The position numbers and the translations under genes were made by a program. DNA of 64,000 bases, taken from the NCBI RefSeq assembly GCF_017833295.1, contig NZ_JAFIBW010000001.1, positions 2,618,001-2,682,000 of the forward strand, in the 5' to 3' direction. Below, piece by piece: positions 25,981 through 35,237 of the stretch. Numbering within the stretch: the first letter of the stretch is position 1; every line of letters starts with the position of its first letter. The DNA comes from Methylobacterium sp. PvR107 (lineage in GTDB: Bacteria > Pseudomonadota > Alphaproteobacteria > Rhizobiales > Beijerinckiaceae). The notes under the pieces were generated by a model. The model was not told the origin of the DNA. It made no database searches and saw nothing but the letters and a program-made list of their open reading frames with translations.

Positions 25981-26253
25981 ATGACTCGCCGCTCGCTTCG
26001 CCCGCTCGCGCCGGCCGTCCTGAGCCTCGCCTGCGCAACCCCGCTGGCGGCGCAGACCGTCGCGCCCGACCAGACCGGGACCGGCGGGGGACCGGCCTCG
26101 ACCATCACGGCACCGAACACCAACAGCCTTGGCGTGACCAAGCCGCCGGGCACGTCGCTCGGCCCGGGCGAGATTCCGTCGCGCCGGGAAGAGCGGCGCG
26201 AGCGGGCGCTGACCGACAAGATCGACGACAGCATCTGCGAGGGCTGCAACTGA
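25981..26253 (+). CDS. small exported protein of unknown function
   Basis: A 90-residue protein from the ATG at 25981, which follows TTGGAGG at 4-nt spacing, a strong ribosome site. A signal peptide (LAPAVLSLACATPLAAQ) precedes a low-complexity Thr/Gly/Pro/Ser stretch, then a charged PSRREERRERALTDKIDDSICEGCN tail ending in a C-x-x-C. It should be periplasmic. I do not recognise the family; similar short secreted proteins are common in this bacterial group. The long upstream open frame is the RNA methyltransferase read out of phase. Confidence 0.75.
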   Translation: MTRRSLRPLAPAVLSLACATPLAAQTVAPDQTGTGGGPASTITAPNTNSLGVTKPPGTSLGPGEIPSRREERRERALTDKIDDSICEGCN

Positions 26254-26405
26254 GGCCGGGCCGTCCCTGCGAGGCGGGCGGCGATGTCACGGAAGCGTCA
26301 GAAAACACCGCCACATCCGCCGCACAGCTTGCGTCGGGACTCGGCGTGCCGGATGCGGGCTGGGCCAGCGTCGCTCCGTGACCGTTCCGCATCCGAGACC
26401 CGTTC

Positions 26406-27410
26406 GTGATCTTCATCCACCAGCCTGCCGTCGGCGCCGGAGCCACGCTGCTCGAGCGCCGGGTCATCGACCTTCAGGACACGATCCCCGACGACACCAT
26501 CTGGCTCGACCTGATCCGACCGAGCCGCGAGGAAGAGCTGAAGGTCGAGGCCTTCGCGGGGATCGAGGTTCCCACCCGCGAGGAGATGAAGGACATCGAG
26601 CCCTCCGAGCTGCTCTACGTCGAGGACGGCGCCCGCTACATGACCGGGCGCGTGCTCTCGAAGGTGAGCGACGCCGAGGAGCCGGGTCTCGCCGGCATCA
26701 CCTTCATCCTGCGCGGCAACCGGCTCGTGACCGTGCGCCACGAGGAGCCGCAGGCCTTCCGCATGTACACGCAGCGCGCCGGACGATCGATGGGCAACGG
26801 CAGCGCCTCCGCGGCCTCCGGCGAGGCGATTCTCGCGGGCCTGATCGAGGCTGTGATCGACCGCGCCGCCGACGTGCTCCAGCTCCAGGGCGAGCGCATC
26901 GACCGCCTGTCCGGCAAGATCTTCGAGGTGCAGGAGGACCCGTCCGCCCGCAACACCGCCCTGCAGGACACGTTGCGCGCGCTCGGCCGGCATGGCGACC
27001 TGATCTCGAAGCAGCGCGAGAGCCTCGTCTCGATGGAGCGGATCCTGCTCTCGCTGTCCGCGACGTATCGAACCAACAAGGCTCCGCGTGATCTGCGGGA
27101 GGATGTCCGTTCGACGCTGCGGGATCTTCAATCCCTGGAGGAGCACGCGACCTTCCTGTCCACGAAAATTCAATTCTTGCTCGATGCGACCCTCGGGCTC
27201 GTCAACCTCGAGCAGAACAACATCATCAAGCTGTTCTCGGTCATGGCCGTGGTCTTCATGCCGCCGACGCTGATCGCGTCGATCTACGGCATGAACTTTA
27301 AATCCATACCGGAACTAGATCTCACCTTCGGATACCCGATGGCGCTGGTCATGATGGTGGTCGCCGCTGTATTCCCATACGTTTTCTTCCGGTGGAAGAA
27401 GTGGCTTTAG
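26406..27410 (+). CDS. corA: CorA-family magnesium/cobalt transporter
   Basis: Homopentameric divalent cation channel, 334 residues, starting with GTG at 26406. The long N-terminal cytoplasmic domain (LQDTIPDDTIWLDLIRPSREEE, PTREEMKDIEPSE) and the stalk helix lead to two C-terminal membrane helices, with the selectivity motif GMN near residue 295 (IYGMNFKSIPEL) and a basic tail RWKKWL. All family hallmarks are present. It moves Mg2+ (also Co2+ or Ni2+) across the inner membrane. It is not in a clear operon. Confidence 0.94.
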   Translation: MIFIHQPAVGAGATLLERRVIDLQDTIPDDTIWLDLIRPSREEELKVEAFAGIEVPTREEMKDIEPSELLYVEDGARYMTGRVLSKVSDAEEPGLAGITFILRGNRLVTVRHEEPQAFRMYTQRAGRSMGNGSASAASGEAILAGLIEAVIDRAADVLQLQGERIDRLSGKIFEVQEDPSARNTALQDTLRALGRHGDLISKQRESLVSMERILLSLSATYRTNKAPRDLREDVRSTLRDLQSLEEHATFLSTKIQFLLDATLGLVNLEQNNIIKLFSVMAVVFMPPTLIASIYGMNFKSIPELDLTFGYPMALVMMVVAAVFPYVFFRWKKWL

Positions 27411-27506
27411 CCAGAAATGCTGGTACAGAGCCGATAAAATATTAAGACCTGTGCGGGAGCATGGCGGAGCCTGTAGGCGCGGCTCGGCCGCGAGGACGGA
27501 AACCTC

Positions 27507-29192
27507 ATGCGACTCTCTCTCAAGACGGTCCTCGCCGGTGCGATCGGCCTGCTCGCCCTCGCCGCCGTCGGCCAGGGGATCGCCAGCGTCGTGACCCTGT
27601 CGGAGATCGAGCGGAACGCCGACGCGGTCTCTCAGCAGGCCCTGCCCGCGCAGAACCAGGCCGAGGCCATCGGCACGGCCGTGCGGGAGGCGCGGCTGCG
27701 CCTCTACCGGCTCGCGGTCGCCTCCCCCGACCCGGCGGCCCTGGACAAGAACCAGACCGCGCTCACCGACACCTTGGCGGAGCTCTCCAACCTCCGGCAG
27801 GCCTATCAGGAGCGTCTGACCAGCCCGCGGGATCGTGAGGTCTACGAGCGCTTCACGACGGCCTGGAACGCCTACCAGAACATCCAGCTGCAAGTGGTCG
27901 AGCTGATGATCGCGGGCGATCAACCCGGCGCCCTCGGGCTCGTACTGGACCCCGCGACGGCGGCGCAGAACGACGCGGCGGTGGCGAGCCTGACGGAATC
28001 GATCGCCTCGGCCCGGGCGTTGACGGAAGCCAACGTCGCCGAGACCGTGCAGGCGGCAACGCGCGCCAAGCTCATCGCGATGGCCGCCACCGTGGTGGGC
28101 CTCGCGGTTGCGGCGGCCGCGATGCTGTTCGCCCTGTTCGGGATCGCGCGCCCGATCGAGCGGATGACCGGCGCGATGGGCCGGCTCGCCCAGGGCGACG
28201 AGACCGTACCGGTTCCCCACACCGGACGCGGTGACGAGATCGGCGCGATGGCGGCGGCCGTGCAGGTCTTCAAGGACAACCTGATCCACAGCCGTGCCCT
28301 GGAGCGGGAGACCGCCCTGGCGCGGGAAGGCGCCGAAGTGCAGCGCCGACGCGCCGTCCATGCCATGGCCGGGTCCTTCGAGGCGGCGGTCGGCGGCGTG
28401 CTGGCGCGGGTTTCGGACGCCGCCCTCGGCCTGCGGGCGGAGGCCGAGGCCATGACCAGCACCGCCACCCACACGGCCGAGCGCTCGGCGACCGTGGCGG
28501 GTGCGGCGCAGGAGGCCGCCATGCATGTCGGCACGGTCGCGGCGGCCGCGGAAGAACTCGGGGCCTCGGTCCTGGAGATCGGCCGGCAGGTGGACGGCTC
28601 GGCCGAGCTTGCCCGGGGGGCCGTGGTCCAGGCGGGCGAGACGGCCGGCCTCGTGCAGGAGCTGAGCATCGCCGCGGGCCGGATCGGCGACGTCGTGCGC
28701 CTCATCACCGACATTGCCGGTCAGACGAACCTGCTGGCGCTCAACGCCACGATCGAGGCCGCCCGGGCGGGTGAAGCGGGCCGCGGCTTCGCGGTGGTCG
28801 CCAGCGAGGTGAAGCAGCTCGCGGGCCAGACCGCCCGGGCGACGGAGGAGATCGCCGGGCAGGTCGGCCGCATCCAGGGCGCGACCGGTCAGACCGTGGG
28901 GGCGATCGACGAGATCGCAACGCGCATCCGCGAGATCGACAGCGTGGCGAGCTCGATCGCGGCGGCCGTGGAGCAGCAGGGTGCGGCGACCCGGGAGATC
29001 GCCCGCAACGTCGCCGAGGCCGCATCCGGGACCGGCGCCGTCACCGGCACGATCGACGAGGTTGCGCGGGCGGCCGATGACACGGGCTCCGCCGCGACGC
29101 GGATGCTCGCCTCGGCGGCGAGCCTCTCGGAGCAATCCGCCGAGCTGCGCCGGGAAATCGACGTGTTCCTGCAGACGGTGCGCGCCGCCTGA
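27507..29192 (+). CDS. methyl-accepting chemotaxis protein
   Basis: Chemoreceptor of 561 residues. The first membrane helix is at about residues 8-30, followed by a four-helix-bundle type periplasmic sensor (about 31-185), a second helix at about 188-212, a HAMP domain ([22 protein letters not shown]) and a long signalling domain. The hairpin tip [21 protein letters not shown] and the [15 protein letters not shown] segment, which contact CheA/CheW, are fully conserved. The C-terminus lacks the NWETF-type CheR tether. The ligand is unknown. It fits with the FliN-type gene in this window for motility. Confidence 0.94.
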   Translation: MRLSLKTVLAGAIGLLALAAVGQGIASVVTLSEIERNADAVSQQALPAQNQAEAIGTAVREARLRLYRLAVASPDPAALDKNQTALTDTLAELSNLRQAYQERLTSPRDREVYERFTTAWNAYQNIQLQVVELMIAGDQPGALGLVLDPATAAQNDAAVASLTESIASARALTEANVAETVQAATRAKLIAMAATVVGLAVAAAAMLFALFGIARPIERMTGAMGRLAQGDETVPVPHTGRGDEIGAMAAAVQVFKDNLIHSRALERETALAREGAEVQRRRAVHAMAGSFEAAVGGVLARVSDAALGLRAEAEAMTSTATHTAERSATVAGAAQEAAMHVGTVAAAAEELGASVLEIGRQVDGSAELARGAVVQAGETAGLVQELSIAAGRIGDVVRLITDIAGQTNLLALNATIEAARAGEAGRGFAVVASEVKQLAGQTARATEEIAGQVGRIQGATGQTVGAIDEIATRIREIDSVASSIAAAVEQQGAATREIARNVAEAASGTGAVTGTIDEVARAADDTGSAATRMLASAASLSEQSAELRREIDVFLQTVRAA

Positions 29193-29195
29193 GGC

Positions 29196-29516
29196 TCAGC
29201 CCGGGCTCGACAGCTTCATCAGGACGAGCCCGGAGCCGATCAGGCCGGCGGCGAGGATCCGGCTGGCGCTTGCCTGCTCCCCGAGGGCGGCGATGCCGAT
29301 CAGGAACGCGCCGACCGCGCCGATGCCGGTCCAGATCGTGTAGGCGGTTCCCAGGGGCAGCGTGCGCATGGCCAGCGCCAGGAAGCCGACGCTGCCGGCC
29401 ATCGACACAGCCATGATCCCGGTGGGCCACAGGCGCGTGAAGCCGTCGGATTGCTTCATCGCGAAGGCCCAGACGACCTCCAGCACGCCCGCGGTGACGA
29501 GATAGATCCAGGCCAT
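29196..29516 (-). CDS. sugE: SMR-family exporter, SugE/Gdx type (guanidinium)
   Basis: Four-helix small multidrug resistance protein, 106 residues. It has the catalytic Glu in the first helix (AGVLEVVWAFAMKQSDGFTR), and the W-A-F-A-M-K-Q-S-x-G-F pattern is that of the SugE/Gdx branch, which exports guanidinium, rather than the EmrE branch. The following GTAYTIWTGIGAVGAFLIGI segment is also typical. Stop codons of this gene and the chemoreceptor are 3 nt apart. I see no guanidine riboswitch motif in the short upstream stretch. Confidence 0.9.
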   Translation of the reverse strand: MAWIYLVTAGVLEVVWAFAMKQSDGFTRLWPTGIMAVSMAGSVGFLALAMRTLPLGTAYTIWTGIGAVGAFLIGIAALGEQASASRILAAGLIGSGLVLMKLSSPG

Positions 29517-29648
29517 GCGGCCCTCCTGAAAGGGCCGGGCCGTCCCGGACTTGTATCCCGCCTGCGGGGGAGGACGTGGCCTCGCGGAAGCTCAGCTAAG
29601 GTTCACAGAAGCCGGCCGCAAGGGCGGTGGCGCGCGCGCCCCCCGTCC

Positions 29649-29762
29649 CCTCATCCTGAAGCGCCCGCGTCAGCGGGCCTTGAAGGCGGGCTCCAGGGAT
29701 CGCGCGGCTGGCTGGAGGCCTCCTTCGAGGCCTCCGCTGCGCTCCGGCACCTCGAAATGAGG
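29649..29762. repeat. intergenic palindromic repeat unit (about 114 bp)
   Basis: The segment begins CCTCATCCTGAAG and ends CACCTCGAAATGAGG, so its ends are imperfect inverted repeats. Inside are GCCCGC-GTCA-GCGGGC (29663-29678) and a GGAGGCC/GGCCTCC pair. Units of this style (CCTCATCCTGAGG-type ends, CGCAGCGGA-type centres) are typical dispersed intergenic repeats in Methylobacterium and relatives, from general knowledge. It lies 32 nt after the stop of the minus-strand radical SAM gene. Confidence 0.65.
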
Positions 29763-29794
29763 ACGCCGGCGGGATACCCTGAACAGGCGGCCCG

Positions 29795-31480
29795 TCAGGC
29801 CACCGCCGCGAGGTGCTTGACCTCGGCCTTGGCCACCACCTTGCCGACCGGCGGCGCCTTGCAGGTCTCGGCCTCGGGTGCCAGGACCGGCGGCTGCACC
29901 CAGCGGCCGGCATCGAGCTCGGCGATCCGGCCGTTGATCTCGCGGATGACGTAGCGCGAGAACGGGTAGACGTGCAGGTAGATCACCATGTTGGTGACCA
30001 CCGCCTCCAGGGCGGCCGGGTTGCGGCGGGCGGTCTCCAGGAACACGCTCCAGAAGTGCTTGGCCAGTTCCGGACGCCGCACGGTCATCCGCCAGCACAC
30101 GCGCAGCAGCGAATAGAGATCGTGGACGATGTGGCGCCAGTTGAGCTTCTGAGCGGCGAATTTCGGCCGCTTCACCTGCCGCGCGACCACCCGCACCCGG
30201 TCGAAGAAGTTCGGCGGGTCGTAGATCTCCTGGAGGACGTCGCGATAATCGGCCAGCACGTCGCGCTGCGGGCGCAGGGTCACGAAGTTGATCCCCTGCG
30301 TGCACTGGTCGCCCTGGTCGGCCGTGGTCGCCGCGTAGTTCTCGTAGAGGCGGCCCTCCTTGCGCAGGCGGCGCGAGAGTTGGGTGTTCGGCAGCGCGAA
30401 GAGCAGGCCGACCATGGCGATCGGGACGCCGGTCTGGCTGATGCAGAGCGACATCGCCTTGCTGATGCTGTCCTTCTCGGTGTCGAAGCCGACGATGAAG
30501 CCGGCGGTCACGAACATGCCGTGCTCGTAGAGCTTGTGCACGCTGTCGGCGATCGACCGCTTGGTGTTCTGCTTCTTCTGCGTCTGGATCAGCGTCGCCT
30601 CGTCGGGCGTCTCGATCCCGGTGAACAGGGCGAAGAAGTTCGCGTCCCGCATCATCCCGAGCAGCTCGTCGTCGTCCGCGAGGTTCAGCGAGGCCTCGGT
30701 GGAGAACTTGAACGGGTAGCCGTGCTCTTCCTGCCACTTGATCAGGTGCGGCAGGAACAGCTTGATCGCCTTCTTGTTGCCGATCAGGTTGTCGTCGACG
30801 AAGTCGACATGGCCGCGGTAGCCGAGGCCGTAGAGCCGGTCGAGCTCGGCCAGCATCTGCGGTGTGGTCTTGGTCCGGGGGGCGCGGCCGTAGAGCTCGA
30901 TGATGTCGCAGAACTCGCAGGTGAACGGGCAGCCGCGCGAGAACTGGACGCCGATATAGAGGTAGTGGCTGAAGGTCAGCAGGTCGAAGCGCGGGATCGG
31001 GCTCTTGGTGACGTCGGCCTTGAATTTCTCGGCCATGAGCCGGCCCCGGCGCTCGCCCGCCTCCCAGGCGGCCACGAACTTGTCGAGGATGCCCTCGGCC
31101 TCGCCCAGCACCAGGAAGTCGGCCTTGTCGTAGACTTCCGGCGTCGAGGTCGGCGCGGGGCCGCCGACGCAGACCGGGGTGCCGAGGGCGACGCACCGGT
31201 CGATGACCACGAGGCAGTCCGGCTCCTGGGGCAGCATGCCGCCGGTCATCACGAGGTCGGCCGCCTGGATCTGCGCGTCCGTCACTTCCTCGCAGTTGCG
31301 ATTGACGAGCGTCACCTGCCAGGCCGGCGGCAGCATCGCGGCGAGCGTGATCAGGCCGAGCGGCGGCGCGGGGGCGCGGGCGCCCTGCAGCTCCATGGCC
31401 TCTTTGAAGTTCCACATCGAGTTTTCGTAGAACTTCGGGAACACCATCAGCACGCGCGGCGCCGTGTTCGCTTCCGACAT
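29795..31480 (-). CDS. B12-binding-domain radical SAM protein (HpnP-related paralogue)
   Basis: A 561-residue radical SAM enzyme. Residues 1-150 form a Rossmann-like B12-binding-type domain (RVLMVFPKFYENS, PPLGLITLAAMLP, VCVGGPAP) without a DxHxxG cobalamin motif. The radical SAM core has the cluster motif C184-x3-C188-x2-C191 in RGCPFTCEFCDI. The C-terminal 200 residues match the DUF4070-type region found in HpnP and related enzymes. It resembles the probable HpnP at 52231-53874 in layout but is clearly divergent. Reaction unknown; a methylation or other radical change of a lipid-like substrate is possible. It is monocistronic. Confidence 0.85.
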   Translation of the reverse strand: MSEANTAPRVLMVFPKFYENSMWNFKEAMELQGARAPAPPLGLITLAAMLPPAWQVTLVNRNCEEVTDAQIQAADLVMTGGMLPQEPDCLVVIDRCVALGTPVCVGGPAPTSTPEVYDKADFLVLGEAEGILDKFVAAWEAGERRGRLMAEKFKADVTKSPIPRFDLLTFSHYLYIGVQFSRGCPFTCEFCDIIELYGRAPRTKTTPQMLAELDRLYGLGYRGHVDFVDDNLIGNKKAIKLFLPHLIKWQEEHGYPFKFSTEASLNLADDDELLGMMRDANFFALFTGIETPDEATLIQTQKKQNTKRSIADSVHKLYEHGMFVTAGFIVGFDTEKDSISKAMSLCISQTGVPIAMVGLLFALPNTQLSRRLRKEGRLYENYAATTADQGDQCTQGINFVTLRPQRDVLADYRDVLQEIYDPPNFFDRVRVVARQVKRPKFAAQKLNWRHIVHDLYSLLRVCWRMTVRRPELAKHFWSVFLETARRNPAALEAVVTNMVIYLHVYPFSRYVIREINGRIAELDAGRWVQPPVLAPEAETCKAPPVGKVVAKAEVKHLAAVA

Positions 31481-31726
31481 GCCAATTCCCTCATTCAGAC
31501 GCGCAGCCCAAATCCGACCGGAGATCGGTGCGGGCGCAGGATCGACCCCTGACCTGCGGGCGAATTAAGGCCGTTTTTCGCTCCCGCAGCAATCCGGAGC
31601 GCCGATTGCGCCAACACGCCCGTCCGGACGCCGCAAAGCAACCCTGCCGGGCCCTGCCGCCGCGCCGTTGATCCGATTACCCGGACGCTGCGCCCTTTGC
31701 GCGACACGTCTCGGCACTGTGGAAGA

Positions 31727-32569
31727 TCAGGGAGCGATCCGGAACCGTTCCGGCTGCGCGCCGTCCGCGTCGGTAAAGCCGTAGATCCGGGCGAGGTCGC
31801 CCGCGTGCAGGACGGTGCCGGCCCGCGCCGCGATGTTCGGGTCGGCTGCCAGAGCGGCGAGCGCCCGGCCCGCATAGAGCGGTCCCTCGGTGGCGAGATC
31901 ATCCTGCCCGAGATCGCGCGCCCGCTCGGTGGCAACGTAGCCCGGCGAGAGGCCGAGCGCGGTCACGCCGTGCGGCGCCAGCTCACGGGCGAAGGCCAAG
32001 GCGAGCCGATTGGTCGCGGCTTTGGCGGAATCGTAGAAGACGTCGCCGAGGTAATCCTCGGTCCCGAAGGAGACCAGCGCGATCAGTCCGGAGCGCGCCG
32101 CCACCATGGCGGGGGCGACCGCGCGGGCGAGCAGCAGCGCCGGCAGCGGTCCGGCCTCCAGGAAGCCGAGATAGGGCTCGGCCGAGCGGCGCCAGAACGG
32201 CGTGCCCCATTCGGCGCCATCCGGGTATCGCTCGCCGTCATAGCCCTCGTTCCCGCCCCAGACGCTGCAGGCCGCGACGTCGATCCGCCCGAAGCGGCGC
32301 AGCACCCAGTGCATCAGGGTGTCGGTGGCGCGCTCGGAGCGGTGGTCGCAGAGATAATGGTGTCCGCGGCCGCCGGCGGCATCGACCATGCGGGCCGTGT
32401 CCTCGATCGATTCGGGCCGCATCTCGGTCCGGGCGCCGGTCTCGCTGGACCGGGCGGTGACGATCACGGTGGCCCCGGCCTCTCCGAGGGCTCGGGCGAG
32501 GCCCCGGCCGACGCCCCGCGAGGCGCCCGCCACGAGGCAGATCTTCTTGGAGAGGTCGGGCGCGCTCAC
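31727..32569 (-). CDS. short-chain dehydrogenase/reductase
   Basis: Classical SDR-fold oxidoreductase, 280 residues. The nucleotide-binding motif is VAGASRGVGRG near the N-terminus, and the catalytic Tyr-x-x-x-Lys is in DVFYDSAKAATNR, with an upstream LIALVSFGTEDYLG strand in which the usual catalytic Ser is present as VSF. Similar proteins resemble DHRS1-type SDRs. The start overlaps the end of the enoyl-CoA hydratase gene by 4 nt, so it is the third gene of an acyl-CoA oxidation-type operon. Substrate unknown. Confidence 0.88.
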   Translation of the reverse strand: MSAPDLSKKICLVAGASRGVGRGLARALGEAGATVIVTARSSETGARTEMRPESIEDTARMVDAAGGRGHHYLCDHRSERATDTLMHWVLRRFGRIDVAACSVWGGNEGYDGERYPDGAEWGTPFWRRSAEPYLGFLEAGPLPALLLARAVAPAMVAARSGLIALVSFGTEDYLGDVFYDSAKAATNRLALAFARELAPHGVTALGLSPGYVATERARDLGQDDLATEGPLYAGRALAALAADPNIAARAGTVLHAGDLARIYGFTDADGAQPERFRIAP

Positions 32570-33348
32570 GCCGAGGACGCGGGCTTCGACCGCGCCAGGA
32601 AGGCGGCGAGGCGATCCTGGGATTCGGGCGAGCGCAGCTGCGCGTCGAACGCCTTGGCCTCCGCCTCCAGGGCGGCCTCGACCTGCGCCTGGTCGCCCCG
32701 GATCAGGGCGCGCGACGCCAGCAGCGCCCCGCGCGGCAGGGCGGCGAGGCGCGTGGCCTGCGCGATGGCCTGCTCCACCAGCATGTCGGCCGGCAGCACC
32801 GCGTTGACGAGGCCGAGCGCCTGCGCCTCGTCGGCGTCGAGGGGCCGGGACAGGAGCAGCAGCTCGGTGGCCCGGAGCCGCCCGACCCGCAGGGGCAGCA
32901 GGTAGCTCGAGGCCGCCTCCGGGACGAGGCCGAGTTCCACGAACGGCATCCGCAGCCGCGCCGCCGGGCTCGCGTAGACGAGGTCGCAGTGCAGGCAGAG
33001 CGTCGCGCCGATGCCCACCGCGATGCCGTCGACCGCCGCCACCATCGGGGTGCGCGTCCGGGCGAGCTGGCGGATGAAGGCCAAGGCCGGCGAGGCGCTG
33101 AACCCGTCCCCGGCCCTATCCGCGGACGACCGGCCCATGAAGTCGGCGAGGTCGTTTCCGGCGCTGAACATGCCGGGCTGGCCGGCGAAGACCACGGCGC
33201 CGATCTGGTCCGAAGCGTCGGCCTCGGTGAGCGCCGCGCGCATGGCGTCGTACATCGCGCCGGTCAGCGCGTTCTTCTTCTCCGGACGGTTCAGGGTGAT
33301 CAGGCGGACGCCGCCCTGGAGATCGTCGATCGCGACGGTATCGGCCAT
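32566..33348 (-). CDS. enoyl-CoA hydratase/isomerase family protein
   Basis: Crotonase-fold protein, 260 residues. Segments LITLNRPEKKNALTGAMYDAM, GMFSAGNDLADF and VDGIAVGIGATLCLHCDLVYA form the CoA-binding and oxyanion-hole regions. Position-specific residues such as the Glu in PFVELGLVPEAAS are present. It lies 12 nt after the acyl-CoA dehydrogenase gene and overlaps the SDR gene. The three together look like a small beta-oxidation-type pathway for an unidentified acyl-CoA. Confidence 0.92.
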   Translation of the reverse strand: MADTVAIDDLQGGVRLITLNRPEKKNALTGAMYDAMRAALTEADASDQIGAVVFAGQPGMFSAGNDLADFMGRSSADRAGDGFSASPALAFIRQLARTRTPMVAAVDGIAVGIGATLCLHCDLVYASPAARLRMPFVELGLVPEAASSYLLPLRVGRLRATELLLLSRPLDADEAQALGLVNAVLPADMLVEQAIAQATRLAALPRGALLASRALIRGDQAQVEAALEAEAKAFDAQLRSPESQDRLAAFLARSKPASSA

Positions 33349-33360
33349 GATCCGCTTCCC

Positions 33361-35100
33361 TCAAACCGCCAGCGCCAGCGCGGCGTCGTCCGTGAAGGCG
33401 CCGCCCGCCACGACACTCTGCTCCAGGCCCCCGGCCGCGGTCAGCAGGTTCTCGGCATAGAAGCGCGCGAGGGCGATGCGGCCGGCATGGGCCGGATCGG
33501 TCTCGCCGGCCTTCAGGGCGGCGCTCGCGGCGAGCGCGCTCCGGGCGAGGCAGGCGCCGCCGAGAACCAGGCCGAACAGGCGCAGATACGGCGTCGCGCC
33601 GGCGAGCGCCGTCTCCGGCCGGTTGGAACTCAGAGAAGCGAGCTGGTGGCTCGTCGCCCGGTCGAGGCTGCCGATCCCGTCCCGCAGCCGCGCCGCCATG
33701 TGGCCGAAGGCCGGATCGCCGGCCTTGAGCAGGCCCTCGGCTGCCCGACGCATCCAGGCGATCTGCGACCGGGCCGTGGCGCCGCCGTTGAGCGGCAGCT
33801 TGCGGGCGGTGAGGTCGATGGCCTGGATGCCGTTGGTGCCCTCGTAGATGCCGAGGATGCGGGCGTCTCGCATGAGCTGCGCCGCGCCCGTCTCCTCCAC
33901 GAAGCCCATGCCGCCATGGACCTGCACGCCGAGCGAGGTCACCTCGTTGGCAAGGTCCGTCGCGAACGCCTTCGCCACTGGCGTCAGCAGGGAGGCCCGA
34001 TCCAGAGCGGGCTGCCCCTCGGGCCCCTTCGACGCGTCGAGCGCGGCGGCGGTGAGGTAGCAGATGGCCCGGGCGGCGGCCGTCGACGCCTTCATGGTCA
34101 GCAGCATCCGCTGTACGTCCGGATGCGCGGCGATCGGGCTCGTCGCCTCTGGGGCGCCGATGGCCCGGCCCTGGCGGCGCTCCTGCGCGTAGGCGAGCGC
34201 CCGCTGGGTCGCGGCCTCGGCCACGCCGACGCCCTGCAGGCCGACATTGAGCCGGGCCGCGTTCATCATCGTGAACATGCAGGCCAGCCCCTTGTTCTCC
34301 TGCCCGATCAGCCAGCCGGTGGCGCCCCCATCGTCGCCGAACGCCATGGAGCAGGTCGGCGAGGCGTGGATGCCGAGCTTGTGCTCGATGCCGGAGCAGC
34401 GCAGGTCGTTGCGGGTGCCGTCCGGCAGCACCTTCGGCACGAGGAACAGCGAGATGCCCCGCGTGCCCGCCGGCGCGTCCGGCAGCCGGGCCAGGACGAG
34501 GTGGACGATGTTGTCGGCGAGGTCGTGCTCCCCGTAGGTGATGTAGATCTTGTTGCCGGTGATCCGGTACGTGCCGTCGTCCGCGGGGACGGCCCGGCTC
34601 CGCAGCAGCGCGAGGTCGGAGCCCGCCTGCGGCTCGGTCAGATTCATGGTGGCGGGCCACTCGCCCGAGACCAGCTTCTCGAGGTAGCGCGCCTTCAGGT
34701 CGTCCGAGCCGTGGGCCGCCAGCGCCTCGATGCCGCCCTGGGTCAGGAGCGGGCAGAGCCCGAAGGCGAGGTTGGCGCCGTTCCACATCTCCGCGCAGGC
34801 GGCCTCGATCAGCTTCGGCAGGCCCTGCCCGCCGTGATCGGCCTCCGCCGAGAGCCCGTTCCAGCCGCCCTCCGTGAAGGTGCGGTACGCCTCCCGCCAG
34901 CCGGGCGGGGTGGTGACGCGCCCGTCCGCGAACGGAGTGCCGTGCCGGTCGCCGATGCGGTTCAGCGGCGCGATCACCCCGGCGGCGATCCGCCCGGCCT
35001 CGGTGAGGATCGCCTCGGCATCGTCCGGATCGAACGCCTCGAGCCCGGCCACGTGCCGGAGGGTGAACAGCATCTCGGGGACCGGGGCGCGGTAACTCAT
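33361..35100 (-). CDS. acyl-CoA dehydrogenase, long form with C-terminal domain
   Basis: FAD acyl-CoA dehydrogenase of 579 residues, about 180 longer than classical members. It has the middle-domain segment MNLTEPQAGSDLALLRSRA, then YITYGEHDLADN, the helical domain with TMMNAARLNVGLQGVGVAEAA, the VQVHGGMGFVEETGA and RILGIYEGTNGIQAIDL segments with the catalytic Glu region, and a C-terminal helical extension. This long form includes DmdC-type 3-methylmercaptopropionyl-CoA dehydrogenases, but many others exist. It is the first gene of a three-gene operon with hydratase and SDR. Confidence 0.92.
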   Translation of the reverse strand: MSYRAPVPEMLFTLRHVAGLEAFDPDDAEAILTEAGRIAAGVIAPLNRIGDRHGTPFADGRVTTPPGWREAYRTFTEGGWNGLSAEADHGGQGLPKLIEAACAEMWNGANLAFGLCPLLTQGGIEALAAHGSDDLKARYLEKLVSGEWPATMNLTEPQAGSDLALLRSRAVPADDGTYRITGNKIYITYGEHDLADNIVHLVLARLPDAPAGTRGISLFLVPKVLPDGTRNDLRCSGIEHKLGIHASPTCSMAFGDDGGATGWLIGQENKGLACMFTMMNAARLNVGLQGVGVAEAATQRALAYAQERRQGRAIGAPEATSPIAAHPDVQRMLLTMKASTAAARAICYLTAAALDASKGPEGQPALDRASLLTPVAKAFATDLANEVTSLGVQVHGGMGFVEETGAAQLMRDARILGIYEGTNGIQAIDLTARKLPLNGGATARSQIAWMRRAAEGLLKAGDPAFGHMAARLRDGIGSLDRATSHQLASLSSNRPETALAGATPYLRLFGLVLGGACLARSALAASAALKAGETDPAHAGRIALARFYAENLLTAAGGLEQSVVAGGAFTDDAALALAV

Positions 35101-35237
35101 ACGATCCTCCCTTATCGCGGCCCGCCCGTTCGTTGCCCCCGGGGCGGGTTTGACCGCGCCCGCGAACCGGGGCTACGGCGGCCCGAGAATAGGCGCACGC
35201 GCCGCGCGCCGCCATCATCTTGGAGACGGCTTTTCGC

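Noticed and set aside
27430..27437. GCCGATAA, an exact sigma-28 -10 match upstream of the chemoreceptor gene
   Set aside because: No TAAA element at the required spacing, and most Hyphomicrobiales lack FliA, so an 8-base match is probably chance.
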